Positions 33,984 to 46,245 of a stretch of DNA of 64,000 bases are shown here, in pieces; position 1 is the first letter of the stretch, and the number at the start of each line of letters is the position of its first letter. Origin of the DNA: Hygrophila difformis (lineage: Eukaryota > Streptophyta > Magnoliopsida > Lamiales > Acanthaceae); the NCBI GenBank assembly GCA_030278955.1, contig JAOANR010000002.1, forward strand, positions 9,599,982 to 9,663,981. The letters run 5' to 3'. The position numbers and the translations under genes were made by a program. Below the pieces are notes generated by a model. That model searched no databases, was not told the DNA's origin, and was given only the letters and a program-made list of their open reading frames with translations.

Positions 33984-35304
33984 GTTAAGTATCTCATATG
34001 TTTTAATTTAGTGTAACGAGATTTTTCAAAAGTATAGATATATCGTATTTCAACGTCTCGACCGTTTGTTTCGAAATTTCAAAATCTCTTCGATTTAAAA
34101 GTCATTTGGCGTCACAGATTACGCCTTTTTAATTTAAAAATCCATTTCTTAGGCGATTGATCTGAAATTTTCACAGTAACTCAAAAACATCCCAATGAAC
34201 AACTTTCGTGTTTTACGTTTTTCGGAAAAACGATGGGAAGTATGTCAAAAATCAAGTTTTCTACACAAACAAAAAGCTGTCAGGATTCAGATTCGACAAC
34301 GTTAAAAGATTCGACTTTTTAACATATCAATTGGACTCCAAAAATTCTGAAATTTTATATGCTCATACTAGACTTGATTTCCTACAACTTTTGTTTAGAT
34401 CACAAAGATTGGATCGGACTATAAATGATAGAAGTATGCTCATCAAGTTTGATAAAGTAATCTGTCAAGGTTCTTGATTTCGGTACTAACGCAGATCGGA
34501 TCGGCTCAGGTTCGGAGGTTCAAATCTCAACAAAAAATTCTAAAAACTTACAGTAATGTTCTAAACTCATAGATCTACAATTCTTATGTTCAACTCCAAT
34601 CCTAAATCGGCCTAGATCCAAGGTCAAAATGGCTAATAAGATTGAGAGTGAAATCTGCCAAAGTTCTAAGATCCAGATTTAATGCTGTTCGGTTTTGGGT
34701 CGGTTTCAGGTTTCAAAATAACATGAAAAATTCTGAAATTTTTACAGAAGCTAGATATAAGTCTTAGGAATGTTTTTCATGTTTTGAGTTTTCTCGTTTG
34801 AAGACTTTTAAGGGTTCGAAAAATTCATACGAAAACGCTGCGCCGGGGGTTTTTCTTGTTGACAGATTTTAGAGTTTCTAAATCTCTATGTTTGGTTGCA
34901 TTTTAAGTCACCCAAAACCATAGTAAGGTTAACTTACAGAGATTGTGTTCTTGAGTCGTCCAAACACCTACGAACGGATCTACGAAACGCAAAGTTCCCG
35001 ACTTTGGCCACGAACGTATTTGCAATCAATGATTCAAGAGTTAGATTGGGGATTTGAGAGGAAAAACGAGATTGAGAACCTAAGATACTACTTACCAAAG
35101 ATCTAAGCACTGTGATCCTTGATCTACACACTTCCTCGGTCGGATTTGGTTGCCGGAAGGTCACCGGAAGTTCGCCGGAAATTCGCCGGAAAGGTGTTTT
35201 GGCTTTGGGAGAGTTTGGGATGAGGAAGGGATTTGAAAGGATGATAATGGGGTGTTGGGGGTGTATTTTTGCCATTAAAGGGACAAAAATCCGACAAGTG
35301 ACCG

Positions 35305-35386
35305 GCTGCTACAGTACCCGCACGTGCTACAGTAGTGCTACAGTAATGCTACAGTAGTGCTACAGTAGCCACGTGCTACAGTAACA
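35305..35386 (-). promoter_or_regulatory. GCTACAGTA cluster of solo LTR B
   Basis: Six GCTACAGTA copies with CACGTG on both sides, in the same place as in element A. It is conserved between A and B although the leader arrays are not. Confidence 0.6.
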
Positions 35387-38300
35387 ATTTTTTTTTCTTT
35401 TTTTTTTAATATTAAGATTCCTTATCTACAAAAATAAAAATCATAATGTGGGAATTATCCGTGATTGTTAGGACAATTCGATAAACTCGTTTCGAGTTGC
35501 TATCTTCCGATAAATAATAAATTCCGCTCTCTCGGAATTATTTCGGTTTAAATCCAATTCTTTATTTTTGGATTTAAATTTTCGATGGCGATTTCTCGGG
35601 TATTACAGTTACCCCGTTGGGCATCGGATCATTGTGGCATCTTGCTTAGATCTTATCATAGGGATGACCCACGGACTGGCCGCCCCTTTCGATGGGAATT
35701 CGCATGGGCTTCCCACCATCTTTATAAGCCGGTTGTCGACGCTGCATGGCATATGGGCGGCTCCTCCTTCTCCAGTAGGCTTCAGCAGGCTCGGCAATCG
35801 TCTATTCAGTTTAATGAGTCTATCTTTGGAAATATTCCTCGGTGCAAGAAATGCATTTTTAGGAGGCTAGCTGGAGTCCGAAAGTGTCTTCTTGGTATTG
35901 ACTCTGCTTGTATGAAAAGGCTTGAATTGGAGCTTCTTAATGAACTGGATGAAGTGCTCAAACAGGAAGAAATCATGTGGTTCCAGAAATCTCGTGATAA
36001 GTGGATTACCTTGGTGGCTGTAATACTCGTTATTTTCACTCCCGGACTCTTATCCGCCGCCAACGCAGTCGCATTGTTGGGTTGGAAGTCAATGGGAGAT
36101 GGGAAACTGATGATTCGTTGCTCCAGGCTCATGCCATCTCGCATTTTAGTGGGTTGTTCGGCTTGTCTATGCCTGCGGCCAGGGGTTCTGTTCCTCTTAC
36201 GCCACTAGCGCCGGTTAATGGTGGAGATCTACTATGTCAGGAGGTTGGCGTTGATGAGGTTAAGGCTACGGTTTGGCAAATAAAGGGGTTGGCTGCTCCG
36301 GGCCCTGACGGATTTCCTGCGATGTTTTACAAATTGTATTGGCAGTCTGTTAGTCCTTCTTTGTGGCAATTTGTCCGTGATGCATTCCAGGAGGGCTCTT
36401 TTGATCATGGACTGGCTGCTACTTTTCTCTGTCTAATTCCTAAAGTCAGCATACCCAAGGAAATTCATGAATTCCAGCCTATTAGTCTTTGTAATGTCTG
36501 ATATAAAGTCATTACTAAGGTTGTTGTTAATAGGTTGCGGCCTCTACTTCAGCAATATATTGGTCCACAACAATCCGCTTTCCTCCCTGGTAGAGGGACA
36601 TCGGGTAATGCAGCTCTTCTCCAAGAAGTGGTTCACTCTTTTCATATTCGGCATCGTAAGGCCCAAGAATTCCTCTTGAAAATTGATTTGGAAAAGGCTT
36701 ACGACAACGTCAGTTGGGATTTTCTTGAGGGATGCTTGCAAGAGTTGGCTCTGCCTAGTTATCTGGTGACCATTATTATGTACTGTGTTAGATCCCTGGT
36801 GTACTCTATTTTATGGAATGGTGCTTCTCTTCCATCCTTTTCGCCGGCTAAAGGTATCCGACAGGGTGACCCTCTGTCCCTGTATCTGTTTATTATCATT
36901 ATGGAGAAGCTCTCTCGGACTATCCTCTCTAAAGTGGAAGAAGGGCATTGGCTTCCGATTCGTCCTGCTCGGGCTGCCGCCCCCTTGTCGCACCTCCTTT
37001 TTGCGGATGACCTCCTTCTGTTCTCTGTGGCTTCCAGTGAGAGTGCACGTTGCATGGATGCGGTTCATTCTACTTTTGCCGCTCAGGCTGGTCTAAAGAT
37101 TAATAACAGAAAGTCCATAGTTTATGCTTCAGCTTCGGTACCTCCTAGTCGCTCTTTGGAACTCTCTTCAATCCTTAATGTGGAATTCTCATCTACTATT
37201 GACAAGTACCTTGGTTTCCCCATCTTCCGGGGGCGGCTAAGAGGCAGTATTTTGAGTTCTTATTAGATCGCATCCGTAGTAAGCTTGGTACTTGGAAGAG
37301 GGCGTTACTCAATAAGGCAGGGCGTGTCACTTTGGCCAAGGCTGTGTTGGCCACCATTCCTAACTATGTAATGCAACTCAATTGGATTCCTTCATCTATT
37401 TGTGACCAAGTGGATGCTTGTGTTAGGAATTTTATTTGGAAAGATGTGAATGGCCGAGAGATTCCTCTTGTTAGTTGGAAAGCGGCTGTTCCGAAATGTA
37501 TGGGAGGGCTTGGTGTTCGTTCTTGCCGCGACATGAATATCTCCCTTCTTGGGAAGCTTGTGATGGATATGTTTTCACTAGCCGATAAACCTTGGGTTGC
37601 TCTTTTAGCGGCTAAGTATCGAACCGGCATGGGCCAACTGCCACCGAGGGTGAGTGCCTCCGCCACCTACCGTTCTATTGTTAAAGCTGCCCCGCTCTTT
37701 GCAACGGGGTTCCGGATGAGGATTGGTAATGGCGAGTGTAGTGTGTGGAATACCTCTTGGCTTGAAAAAGGTCCTATTGCTCCCAGACTTCCCTATGTTC
37801 ACTTTGTTGATGCGGATCTTAAAATTAAAGATGTGTATCAAGAGGGCCGGTGGAGATGGGAAATTTTGTACACCCAAGTGCCGCCTGATATCAAGTTGGA
37901 ATTCTCAGAGTATGGACCGGTGGTGCTTCATCCACATGTTCCGGATTCGTGGAGATGGACTGGTACTCCTTTAGGAGAGTACACGGTGAAGTCGGGGTAC
38001 AGTTGGCTTCTCACTCAATGGGGATGCCACAAGGATGATAATAGAGCATGGGTTTGGAAGTTGAAGCTGCCTGAGAAGATAAAGATGTTCCTTTGGTTGT
38101 TGTCTCATAATTTCCTTCCCACAAATGATCTTCGGTTCCGGCGTGGCATGGCGGCGTCGGCCTCTTGTACGCTATGTGGGGAGGCAGACGAGTCCATTGG
38201 CCATTTATTCTTCCGCTGCCAATGGGCAGTTGAGTGCTGGGATCGGCTTGGTGTTCATGCTGCTGCTCTTTGGCCGGATGGGGAGCTGGATATGGGGGCT

Positions 38301-38952
38301 TCCTTGCGCCAGGTCTCTCGAGGGTGGACATTTGCTCACTGGGCGTTCATGTGGTGTATATGGAAGAGTCGGACAGCTACTTGCATGCGGGTAGTGAATG
38401 CTCGGAGTGATAAGGCTGCTGGGGAAGTTAGGTTCTTGGAGATTTCCCTTGCACGATCATTTTCTGCTAGGGTCAAGCAGGTGGAGGCTCGGTGGGTCTA
38501 TTGGAATCACTTGCATGGTCATGGGGTGATTCTTCACGTGGATGGTAGCTCCTTGGGCAACCCGGGTCCGGCTGGGTTTGGGGATGTTATCCGGTCCGAT
38601 GATGGTGGGTGGATTGAGGGTTTCGCAGGCCCGATTGGTGTTCACACAAACCTTGTTGCCGAACTTCATGGTATTTTGAATGGTATGCGGCGTCTGCTTC
38701 ATTCGGGAATTGAGGAGGCGTGTTGTTACTCTGATTCTCTTGAAGCATTGAATCTTATATGTCATGGTGTTTCTCAAGGTCATTGGCTTCGTGCGCTGGT
38801 GTTGAGTATTTCAGATTTGTGGGCGTCTCATCCAGGGATTCGGTGGTTTCATATTCTTAAGGAAGGACATGCGGTTGCTGATGTCCTGGCTAAGAAAGGG
38901 GCGCGTGATTTAGAGTTCTTCACGACTTGGGCATTTTCTCCTGATGATGTCC

Positions 38953-39070
38953 TTCCCTCCTTGACGGCAGATCGGATTGGTGTCTGGTTTCCCCGTGATT
39001 AGTTTTTTGGTTTCCCTCCTTGACGGCAGATCGGATTGGTGTCTGGTTTCCCCGTGATTAGTTTTTTGGT
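38953..39070 (+). repeat. 59-bp tandem duplication across the LINE stop codon
   Basis: 38953-39011 is repeated at 39012-39070 (TTCCCTCCTTGACGGCAGAT onwards) without visible change, duplicating the last codons of ORF2 and its stop. Translation ends at the first TAG, so the protein is not altered. Confidence 0.92.
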
Positions 39071-39155
39071 TCTTGTGTTCTTCATTTCCATTGCTTTTAT
39101 TTTTTCTTTTTCCTTTGCCGACGCTTGATTGCGTCCCCTGTTATCCAACAAAAAA

Positions 39156-39260
39156 ATAGAATTAATTCAATTGTGGCATAAGCTTTCACCCTCCTTTCCT
39201 AATCTGTATAGGTTGTTCAGAAAAAAATAATAATAATAATAAATAGAATTAATTCAATTG
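39156..39260 (+). mobile_element. Second LINE-like 3' end using the same target site
   Basis: Between the target-duplication copies 39156-39173 and 39243-39260 lies a 69-bp segment ending AGAAAAAAATAATAATAATAATAA, an A-rich or TAA-repeat tail as left by LINE or SINE insertion. The 18-bp sequence therefore occurs three times (also 22699-22716), as expected if two retroposons inserted successively at one site. Confidence 0.65.
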
Positions 39261-39440
39261 CATGATCAATCTGATCATCTCTAGCTTTTCTAAAAAAAAA
39301 AAATCTGATCATCTCTAGAAGTAAACATGACTTATATTTATTTCTTACGCCACGTTATTGAAATGTGGGTGAAGTTCTATAATTAAATTTGAGCACTGCT
39401 AGTCTGTTTAATAAGCCTACTCCCACAATCCTACGTTTTA

Positions 39441-39709
39441 CTCCCTCCTTCCCATTAGAAGTGTCATGTTTGACTTTTTTGACTGTTAATTGTTCAACTT
39501 TGACTCAATATTATTATAAGTATATATTTGAAAAAAAATAGTCGAGTTCCGTCTTGTTTGATTCGTCTAATCGTATAGTCTTAGAATATATATTTTGTAT
39601 AATTTTTAGTTCTATATATTTTGAGATACTAACGATCAAAAAAATGCATTGGATTGTGTGCAGAAATAAAACATGATATTTTAAGACATTTTAAGTGGGA
39701 CGGAGGAAG
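39441..39709. mobile_element. Stowaway-type MITE
   Basis: Left end CTCCCTCCTTCCCATTAGAA preceded by TA; right end TTTTAAGTGGGACGGAGGAAG followed by TA. The termini are inverse with a few mismatches. Confidence 0.85.
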
Positions 39710-40146
39710 TACTATTTATTTATTTTAATCCTTAAGTATAGATTATTTGGCTATTACACAAATCAACACAATGGGTGCTTAGGTTTGGTGCATGTATATA
39801 TCTACTCCATTCCAATGTGCGTGTAACTCTATAGCACAATATTTTGGGGTAGGGTAATTAAGTTCATCTTTAATTTATAATCTATGTATACATATATTTT
39901 GGGTAGCTAATGAAAACTTTAATATGCATATATGTGGATATATATTTTACAATCACTCAACAATAATTAGTTGGATTCCCTGTCCAACCATTGATATCTC
40001 TTTTATCCATTTGTAATTTATGTATGATAGACTCTCACCATCATTTTTTCTGGCTCCGGCTTCAGGACAGAAAAAAAGAAAAAACATATTTAACTAAAAC
40101 ATCAAATTCAAACCCACAATGATTCATCCTTCTAAACTTATTACTA
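39710..40146. other. Intergenic DNA, nothing recognised
   Basis: AT-rich sequence between a MITE and the Helitron. No frame or element end found. Confidence 0.6.
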
Positions 40147-41172
40147 CTAGATTTTTCACCCGCGCTTCGCGCACGGGTATTAATTTTTTTTAATACAAAC
40201 TTATTAACTCAATTAATTTAAAATTATAGATATTATCACTTTAGTATATTTATGAAAACAAAATTTTTAATAAAATATAATTTCTATTTTTTTTCAAAAT
40301 GACAGAAGAAAAAATATTTTTTTCATAATACATATACCAAAGTATTATTCAATTATACCCGGTTTCACAAAAAAAAAAGTATAATTCAATTTGTTATGTA
40401 AATAAAATATAAATAGAAATTAATCCATAATTAACACCCTACTATTATAAATATTATATGTATAATTAAATTAATTAAGTATATTAAAACTTTCGTCATT
40501 CTAACTTACTCCACCCGCTATGTTGATTGTATATATTACATTTATATAAAAAGGAATATAGGTAGTATTAATAATTATACAGTAGATTAATGACTAATAA
40601 ATATATGTAAAAGATAAATTATCATGATAATAATTTTTATGTATATAAAATAATATATTAAACTTTTTTACTGATGAAATACTATTTTTTTAAAAAAATT
40701 ATGTAGTGTTTATTTTATGTATATTAGTATAATAGGCTAAAGAATTTATAATATATTGATTTAATTAAAATATATTTTTAAAATATTATAGAAATATTTT
40801 CTTATACAAACAAATAAATTTATTATCTAATATAATATATGGTTTAACTAAATTCATTATAAATATCAAATATATTATTATATCTTTTTAAAATATATGA
40901 AAAGATATTTTCAAGATTTTCTTATACTAATAAATAGATTTATTAGCTAAATATAAGATTTAAAAGATTGATGACTTGGCAAGTAGGATGATTCAGCGCT
41001 GACGTGTAATTAATTTGGATGACTGTACATTTCTGGATGATTAATCAGCATTTACGTGGAAACCTAAGGCATAATTACAGTATAATCCTTAAAATTAAAA
41101 AGGATGGAGTATATTTAATAAGGGCAATACAGTCTGCACATGCCGAAAAGTATTCAGAATTTATTATATAGA
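40147..41172 (-). mobile_element. Non-autonomous Helitron, about 1.03 kb
   Basis: On the minus strand the element starts TCTATATAATAAATTCTG at 41172 after host A (41173 on the plus strand is T) and ends with a hairpin (ACCCGTGCGC, GAA, GCGCGGGT; 40158-40178), seven bases, and CTAG at 40150-40147, followed by host T. Both ends match Helitron rules (5' TC, 3' hairpin plus CTRR, A-T target, no duplication). The interior is AT-rich and has no Rep/helicase coding, so it depends on another copy. Confidence 0.85.
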
Positions 41173-43691
41173 TAGTGCATCGAATATAATAATTCATAAA
41201 AAAATAGTTAATTATTCTTATAACTCAAAAATAAATTCCCAAAATCTTTTTGACTCACTATTCACACTCATAATAATAAATTAGTCGATTAGCACTTCCT
41301 AGCAGCCGCAATATTTAAAGGGTTGATTAATTACAACTGAATGTACTAAAAAATTGGCCTCCCTCTACACAAATATCATCAATTGATCAAACATGTGGAA
41401 CCAACCTCATCAACGCTAATAGGGTGTATGGATAAGCGGTAAGAAAAGTGATTATCTGATTACTGCGTTTTCAAAACGCAAATAATCAGTTTAACCACTA
41501 AAAAATGATGCTGCAGACCTGATTATTGTGATTTGAAAACGCAATAATGAAATAATCTAATATTCATATCGCTTATTCAAACACCCAAAACAATCTAAAA
41601 ATTCCGCCAATCAGGCAATAACTCTATAAATAACGTCCCTTATTTTCAAAGAACCTCATTAATGAGCACAAACACTATTATCTTTCTTAACATAAAATTT
41701 AAGACGTATAACAGATGTAAGAAATTGCTTAAGTCAATTTTATTACCAAAGTATCAAACCAAACCGCAGGCTGCATTTAATAATTTGGCTGCACCTAATA
41801 TAGAAATTACCATAGGATCTTGTCATCTTGATTGATACTGAAATGTTGATGATATTCACAATTTCACATGGTTCAGATATCCCCATCTCATGACATGTGA
41901 ATTGTAAGATCATTTTGCCAATATAATGTACCTTGAACTTTGGAACAAATCTTACACAATTTATATGCAAGTAGTTTTACAAAATATAGGACTTCATTGG
42001 CACAAGAAGCATGTATTTATTGCACCTCCATGTTAGAAAGCAAGCAGATTGTCAATCAATACCCAAAAGCATTATTACCAGGTGGGAATTTCACAGGCCA
42101 AAACAAGACAACAATAACAAATACTAATTAAAACCAACCAAGGAAGAACACATACAAGTGAACATCCACTGGAATATGAATAGAGATCCCTCAGCAGCAC
42201 GAGATATTTGTGATTCCCTCAAGTCTCAGTGTCATGGAAAAATTAAAGACAGCAAAATGACTTTGCATGTGACCCAAAACCAACCCGGAGATCTCACCCG
42301 CTCCACACCCCGCCCGAACCAGTCTTTCTCTACATAGAGACAGGCAAAGACACATTTATGAACCCCCGGCGCTGTCGGGAGACTCCCAACAATCAATCTG
42401 GTTACTGTGCTGAATCTGTAAAATCTAATGCATATTGAGTACTGAATTGTCACTCAAAAGTGCTGAATCTATATTTTCATCCCCATGTAGTTAATATTTG
42501 AAAATTTTATTTAGCATATTTTAGTGGCAATTCAACACCATATAGTAATATATTGCCTAAGAATGAATAATAATGTACGAGCCCACTACTTATGTATTAA
42601 GTACTCTCATGTTAATGTATTGCTCATCAAATGAATATATAGTCATTCTTTTTACAAATTTTAAGATGAATAGTATTTTTTTGGTTTATGCACTCAATTG
42701 CCATCCATCTATGATCACCTGTACTGTAACTACCAATTTACTCCCCAACCAACCTGTTGAGAATTTTAATTGAAGATGTGACGTGGGAATGATGTCCACA
42801 TCTAGTAAATGTATAAATGATAGTAATAAAATTTTATAACTGATCTAAAGGACATGGATACGTGCAGATTTGGCACCATGTTAGTATGATGTTTTTAACA
42901 TATTTTGACTCATTTATGGGGTTTTTTTTTTCCTTTTTCTTTTTAACATCTATATATCCCAAAGTTTACATAATTTAGTATTATTTTTTTCTTCTGAACA
43001 ACATGTAATATGAAAGTGATAGTGGGAGCCATGGGCATGCCGTACAAATTACAAAGAGGTCAAAGGGGATAGATAGGAAGCCGGGTATAAAATTGAACCT
43101 CAATCTAAATGTTGGAAATCACGTGACTTGACTATTTGGTCAAGTCCTGATCCCCACATATGGAGATTTAATTTAACTTTATTAGGTTGAAAAAATTGAG
43201 GATTATTGGGTAATTTAGGAACAAAAAAAAGGTGATTGAATTGTCATGAAAAACTATAGCAAACATTACAGGAATGCTTAAAAACATTGCGCCTACATGC
43301 GAAAACATCATATGTCAAATTATGGAAGTTCAGGACGCCTATAGAGAAAACATCAGAGAAATGCCTAAAAAACATTAGATTTGGCAGGTCATTATGCAAT
43401 CTGCACCCAACTCAATTCCGATCTTAGAGCCTTAAGATTTTCAAGCTCGTGGCAAACCTACTACGGAGTATATTTTTTTGTTGCATAATTCGAGAGTAAT
43501 TACTCTTTTATTTTATGAATAAATAATAATTAACTTATTTTGTTAGTAATGTTAATGCGGTAGGTTGTGATGATTAAGAAAATAATTTTAAATTTTATTT
43601 TTGGTTGCATAGGGTGTTTTTCTTAAATAACTTTTGAGAGGATATTATTACGCTAACATTCATATAATTCCACTAAGCATCACATTGTATG

Positions 43692-43723
<32 letters not shown>

Positions 43724-43918
43724 TTTTATCAGATACTCCTTTTATTTTCAATGCACAATTTTAACGATTAATATCTCAAATTGTATTCAAGCAAAAATTA
43801 TAAAAAATTTAATATTCTAAAATTATGTGTTAGACGAATCTAACACATCTCACTTGACTATATTCTATCTTATATAATTATGTTTAAAACTCGAATCAAA
43901 GTTACTTAATAAATAGTA
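41173..43918. other. Intergenic DNA without supported genes
   Basis: Short frames at 41743-41970 and 42232-42453 (minus) and 42573-42773 (plus) have no recognisable domains. 43730-43918 carries internal Stowaway-family phrases (AGACGAATCTAACACATCTC, TTATATAATTATGTT) and is probably a truncated MITE abutting the next one. Confidence 0.5.
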
Positions 43919-44177
43919 CTCCCTCCGTTTCAAAATAGTTGAAACATTTGGAAATTTGACACTATTCACACACGCACTTTGACTTAAATTTTTATCATAG
44001 TTATACAAGTTAAAATATATCCAAGTGGGATTTTGTTAGATTCATCTCGTCAAGTAGTTTGTAAATATCGAAGTTTTAGAATTTTTACTTGTACCGAAAT
44101 TGAGTTATTAATAATTTAAAATGTGATTGGACTGCGTGCATTGTGGGTCCGTTTCAATTTTTTGAAAATATAGGGAG
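43919..44177. mobile_element. Stowaway-type MITE
   Basis: CTCCCTCCGTTTCAAAATAGTTGAAACA at the left after TA; the right side ...CGTTTCAATTTTTTGAAAATATAGGGAG before TA. The termini are partly decayed inverses. Confidence 0.75.
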
Positions 44178-44356
44178 TATCAACTACGCAAACGGTAGAC
44201 ATATAAAAAAAAGGAGGCAGTATTTCACACATTCATCATACTGCGTCAAATATTTATCACATTGTGTGCGGCATCCTGCATATGGATGATTGGCGGTGGG
44301 GGCTAATGCAACATGACGGAAGGGATGACGAAGAAGAAGAGTCAAGAGTATATATA

Positions 44357-44613
44357 CTCCCTCCTTTTTTTATTAGTTGAAACATGTGAATAGTTTATAC
44401 TATTCATGAAATACATTTGATTCGATTTTTTAATATAGTAATATAAGATAAAACATAGTCAAATGAGATATTGTTAGATTCGTCTAATCATTTAGTTTTA
44501 GAATATTAAATTTTTTATAATTTTTACTTTTATGCAATTTGAGATATTAAGTATTAAAAATGTGTATTGAATTGCGTGGAAAATACAAATGTTCCAATTT
44601 TTCAAGAACGGAG
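44357..44613. mobile_element. Stowaway-type MITE
   Basis: CTCCCTCCTTTTTTTATTAG after TA; AATTTTTCAAGAACGGAG before TA. It shares the internal phrases of the other copies (ATTCGTCTAATCATTTAG). Confidence 0.7.
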
Positions 44614-45136
44614 TATTTTCCACGCAACCGCAAGGCTAGAGAAAAAAGAAGATTATATTATTATGTGACTTATGTTTTAGCATTCATTTTTAGAACATAG
44701 TTATTTTTTTGGCAATGCAGTTGAGCATCAACCACCAGTGTCAATGTCTGGTGATCTGGTCCAATTGACCAACTAATATGGCTTGGGGTGAGTTATGTGA
44801 TCAAAGTGAGTCCATCACCCTTCAAGTCATTGTGCGTGGTCGCTGTTGCGGTTGAATCTTATTTTCAATATTATCAAATCCCAATTTATTTTAATTTATT
44901 TGATTATAATAATGTAATGCATTCCAAACTCTTGGACAACCACCATCAACATCATCTCCAAGGGTGGAAGTATCACAATCACATTATTAAATATGCTTAT
45001 CAAAATATGGAAGGTTTGCATAAGATATTAAAAAAAAAAAAAACAAAACAAAAAACACCAGATTCAGTATATGCCAAAACAAAGCATTATGCGCCAATCT
45101 TAATTGTTATCATTTTGGCAACTAATTATTTGTAAA
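44614..45136. other. Intergenic DNA, nothing recognised
   Basis: An open frame at 44788-45135 has no conserved features and a poly-Lys tract from an A run. Not called. Confidence 0.5.
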
Positions 45137-45664
45137 CCCTACCTCCGTCTCATAGAAAACACTATGTTGGACTCAGCATGATGTTGATGAACATTTTTAA
45201 CAATTACTAATTTAAATTAAATACAATTGAAAATTACAAAAATTGATATTCTAAAACTATAAGATTAGATGAATCTAATAATATATCACTTGCACCTATG
45301 TAGCATACGGACAAAAAGTTGCAGTACGGTGCAGAGGGCGATCGCAAACTATTGATAAAATTTAGAATCCAACGGTTTATATTAATTGTAAGGGTAATTT
45401 TGTCATTTTGATCATTTTACTATTTTGTAAGGTTAAAAATAGCATAGAGGGTCATTCCTTCTTTTGTGCAGATGTATTGCTATTTTTTTTAATTTTGATT
45501 TTATAAAATTTGATAGGATGTTTAGATTCCTTGTATGAAGTAGATGAATTTTCATATAAATAAGTAAATAACGTCCAAATCCGAGTTCATATGAGAAAGT
45601 TAGAGCCATTCGAAGTTTGTTGCGTAGGCAGAGCCATTTGAAGTTTGTTGCGTAAGCTTTGTTG

Positions 45665-45800
45665 TATTGGCTTTGTCGCTGAAATTCATAGGTTACATCG
45701 CCGAATTCTATAGTTCCCGTCGCTGAATTCCATAGACTCTGTCGCTGAATTCTATAGGCCCCGTCGCTGAATTGTATAGGCTCCGTCGCTGAAAGTCGCA
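45665..45800 (+). repeat. GTCGCTGAATT microrepeats, forward block 1
   Basis: Five to six units of about 22 bp, each GTCGCTGAATT followed by an ATAG-containing variable part. The block lies between inverted copies of the AGAGCCATTYGAAGTT sequence. Confidence 0.85.
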
Positions 45801-45984
45801 ATGAACTTCAAATGGCTCTAACTTTCTCATACGAACTCGGATTTCAGTATTCTTTATATAAAAATCTATCTACTCAATGTGAGAAATCTAAATATTTAAT
45901 TAGGTTTCAAAAATTCCTAATAGAAAAATAGCATATTCTCATAACAACGAGTATTATATAGTTTTAAGGCTTCAGCGATACTAA

Positions 45985-46140
45985 TAGAACATTTCAGCGA
46001 CATACCATACATATCTCAGCGACAAAGACCATACAATTCAGTGACATAGCATATATAATTCAGCGACATAACCTATGCATTTCTGCGACTAATTATACTC
46101 ATTTCAGCAACATAGTTCTATGTAGTTCAGCGACATCATT
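45985..46140 (-). repeat. GTCGCTGAATT microrepeats, inverted block
   Basis: About seven units of 22-23 bp in opposite orientation (TTCAGCGACAT). They can pair with the forward blocks at 45665-45800 and 46246-46335. Confidence 0.85.
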
Positions 46141-46245
46141 ATATGTAGTAGATAGATTTTCATATGAAGGGCATCCAAATCCGAGTTCATTTTAGAAAGT
46201 TATAACCATTCGAAGTTTATTGCGTAGCCTTTGTTGTATAATTAT

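Larger units (their letters stand above)
33041..35607 (-). mobile_element. Solo LTR B (relative of element A LTR)
   Basis: 2567 bp, TGTAACACCACGG to GGGTATTACA, flanked by GTTAC (33036-33040 and 35608-35612). It aligns with 8611-11239 of element A throughout except for the tandem array, where the two differ completely. Orientation is inferred from A, whose primer-binding site fixes its sense as minus. It lacks the 226-bp extension, showing what the B-type LTR end looks like. It formed by recombination between two LTRs of a full element. It interrupts LINE ORF2. Confidence 0.9.
32372..39002 (+). pseudogene. LINE ORF2: endonuclease, reverse transcriptase, zinc finger, RNase H (disrupted)
   Basis: ORF2 nicks target DNA and reverse-transcribes LINE RNA at the break. 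Domain order: apurinic-type endonuclease from 32372 (FTILAWNIRGA; later WIALGDWNDVL, LARKRLDRAVAN), solo LTR B inserted at 33041, linker, reverse transcriptase from about 36270 (APGPDGFPAMF, LLKIDLEKAYDNVSWDF, KGIRQGDPLS, catalytic FADDLLLF near 37000), zinc-binding reverse-transcriptase segment (CTLCGEADESIGHLFFRC near 38168), and C-terminal RNase H (HVDGSSLGNPGPAGFG, AELHGIL, YSDSLEAL, GHAVADVLAKKG). Damage: frameshifts near 32640-32740, 36003 and 37236, and an in-frame TGA at 36499-36501. Without the solo LTR the reading is about 1350 codons, near full length. The last 556 codons (37332-39002) are an uninterrupted frame. Confidence 0.9.
22717..39155 (+). mobile_element. L1-type LINE with RNase H, interrupted by two LTR insertions
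   Basis: Starts right after the 5' 18-bp target duplication and ends in a short poly-A (39150-39155) before the second copy. It carries ORF1 (DUF4283-type RNA-binding region plus zinc knuckle), ORF2 (endonuclease, reverse transcriptase, zinc-finger-like segment, RNase H) and a short 3' UTR. ORF1 stop and ORF2 start overlap as ATGA at 32372-32375. Element E (24017-31907) splits ORF1 and solo LTR B (33041-35607) splits ORF2. Removing both with one copy of each target duplication leaves about 6.0 kb, a normal plant L1 length. Several frameshifts and one stop make it inactive. Confidence 0.92.

Noticed and set aside
41743..42773. Several 60-75 codon frames between Helitron and MITEs
   Set aside because: No domains, no splice-supported extension and no conservation evidence available.
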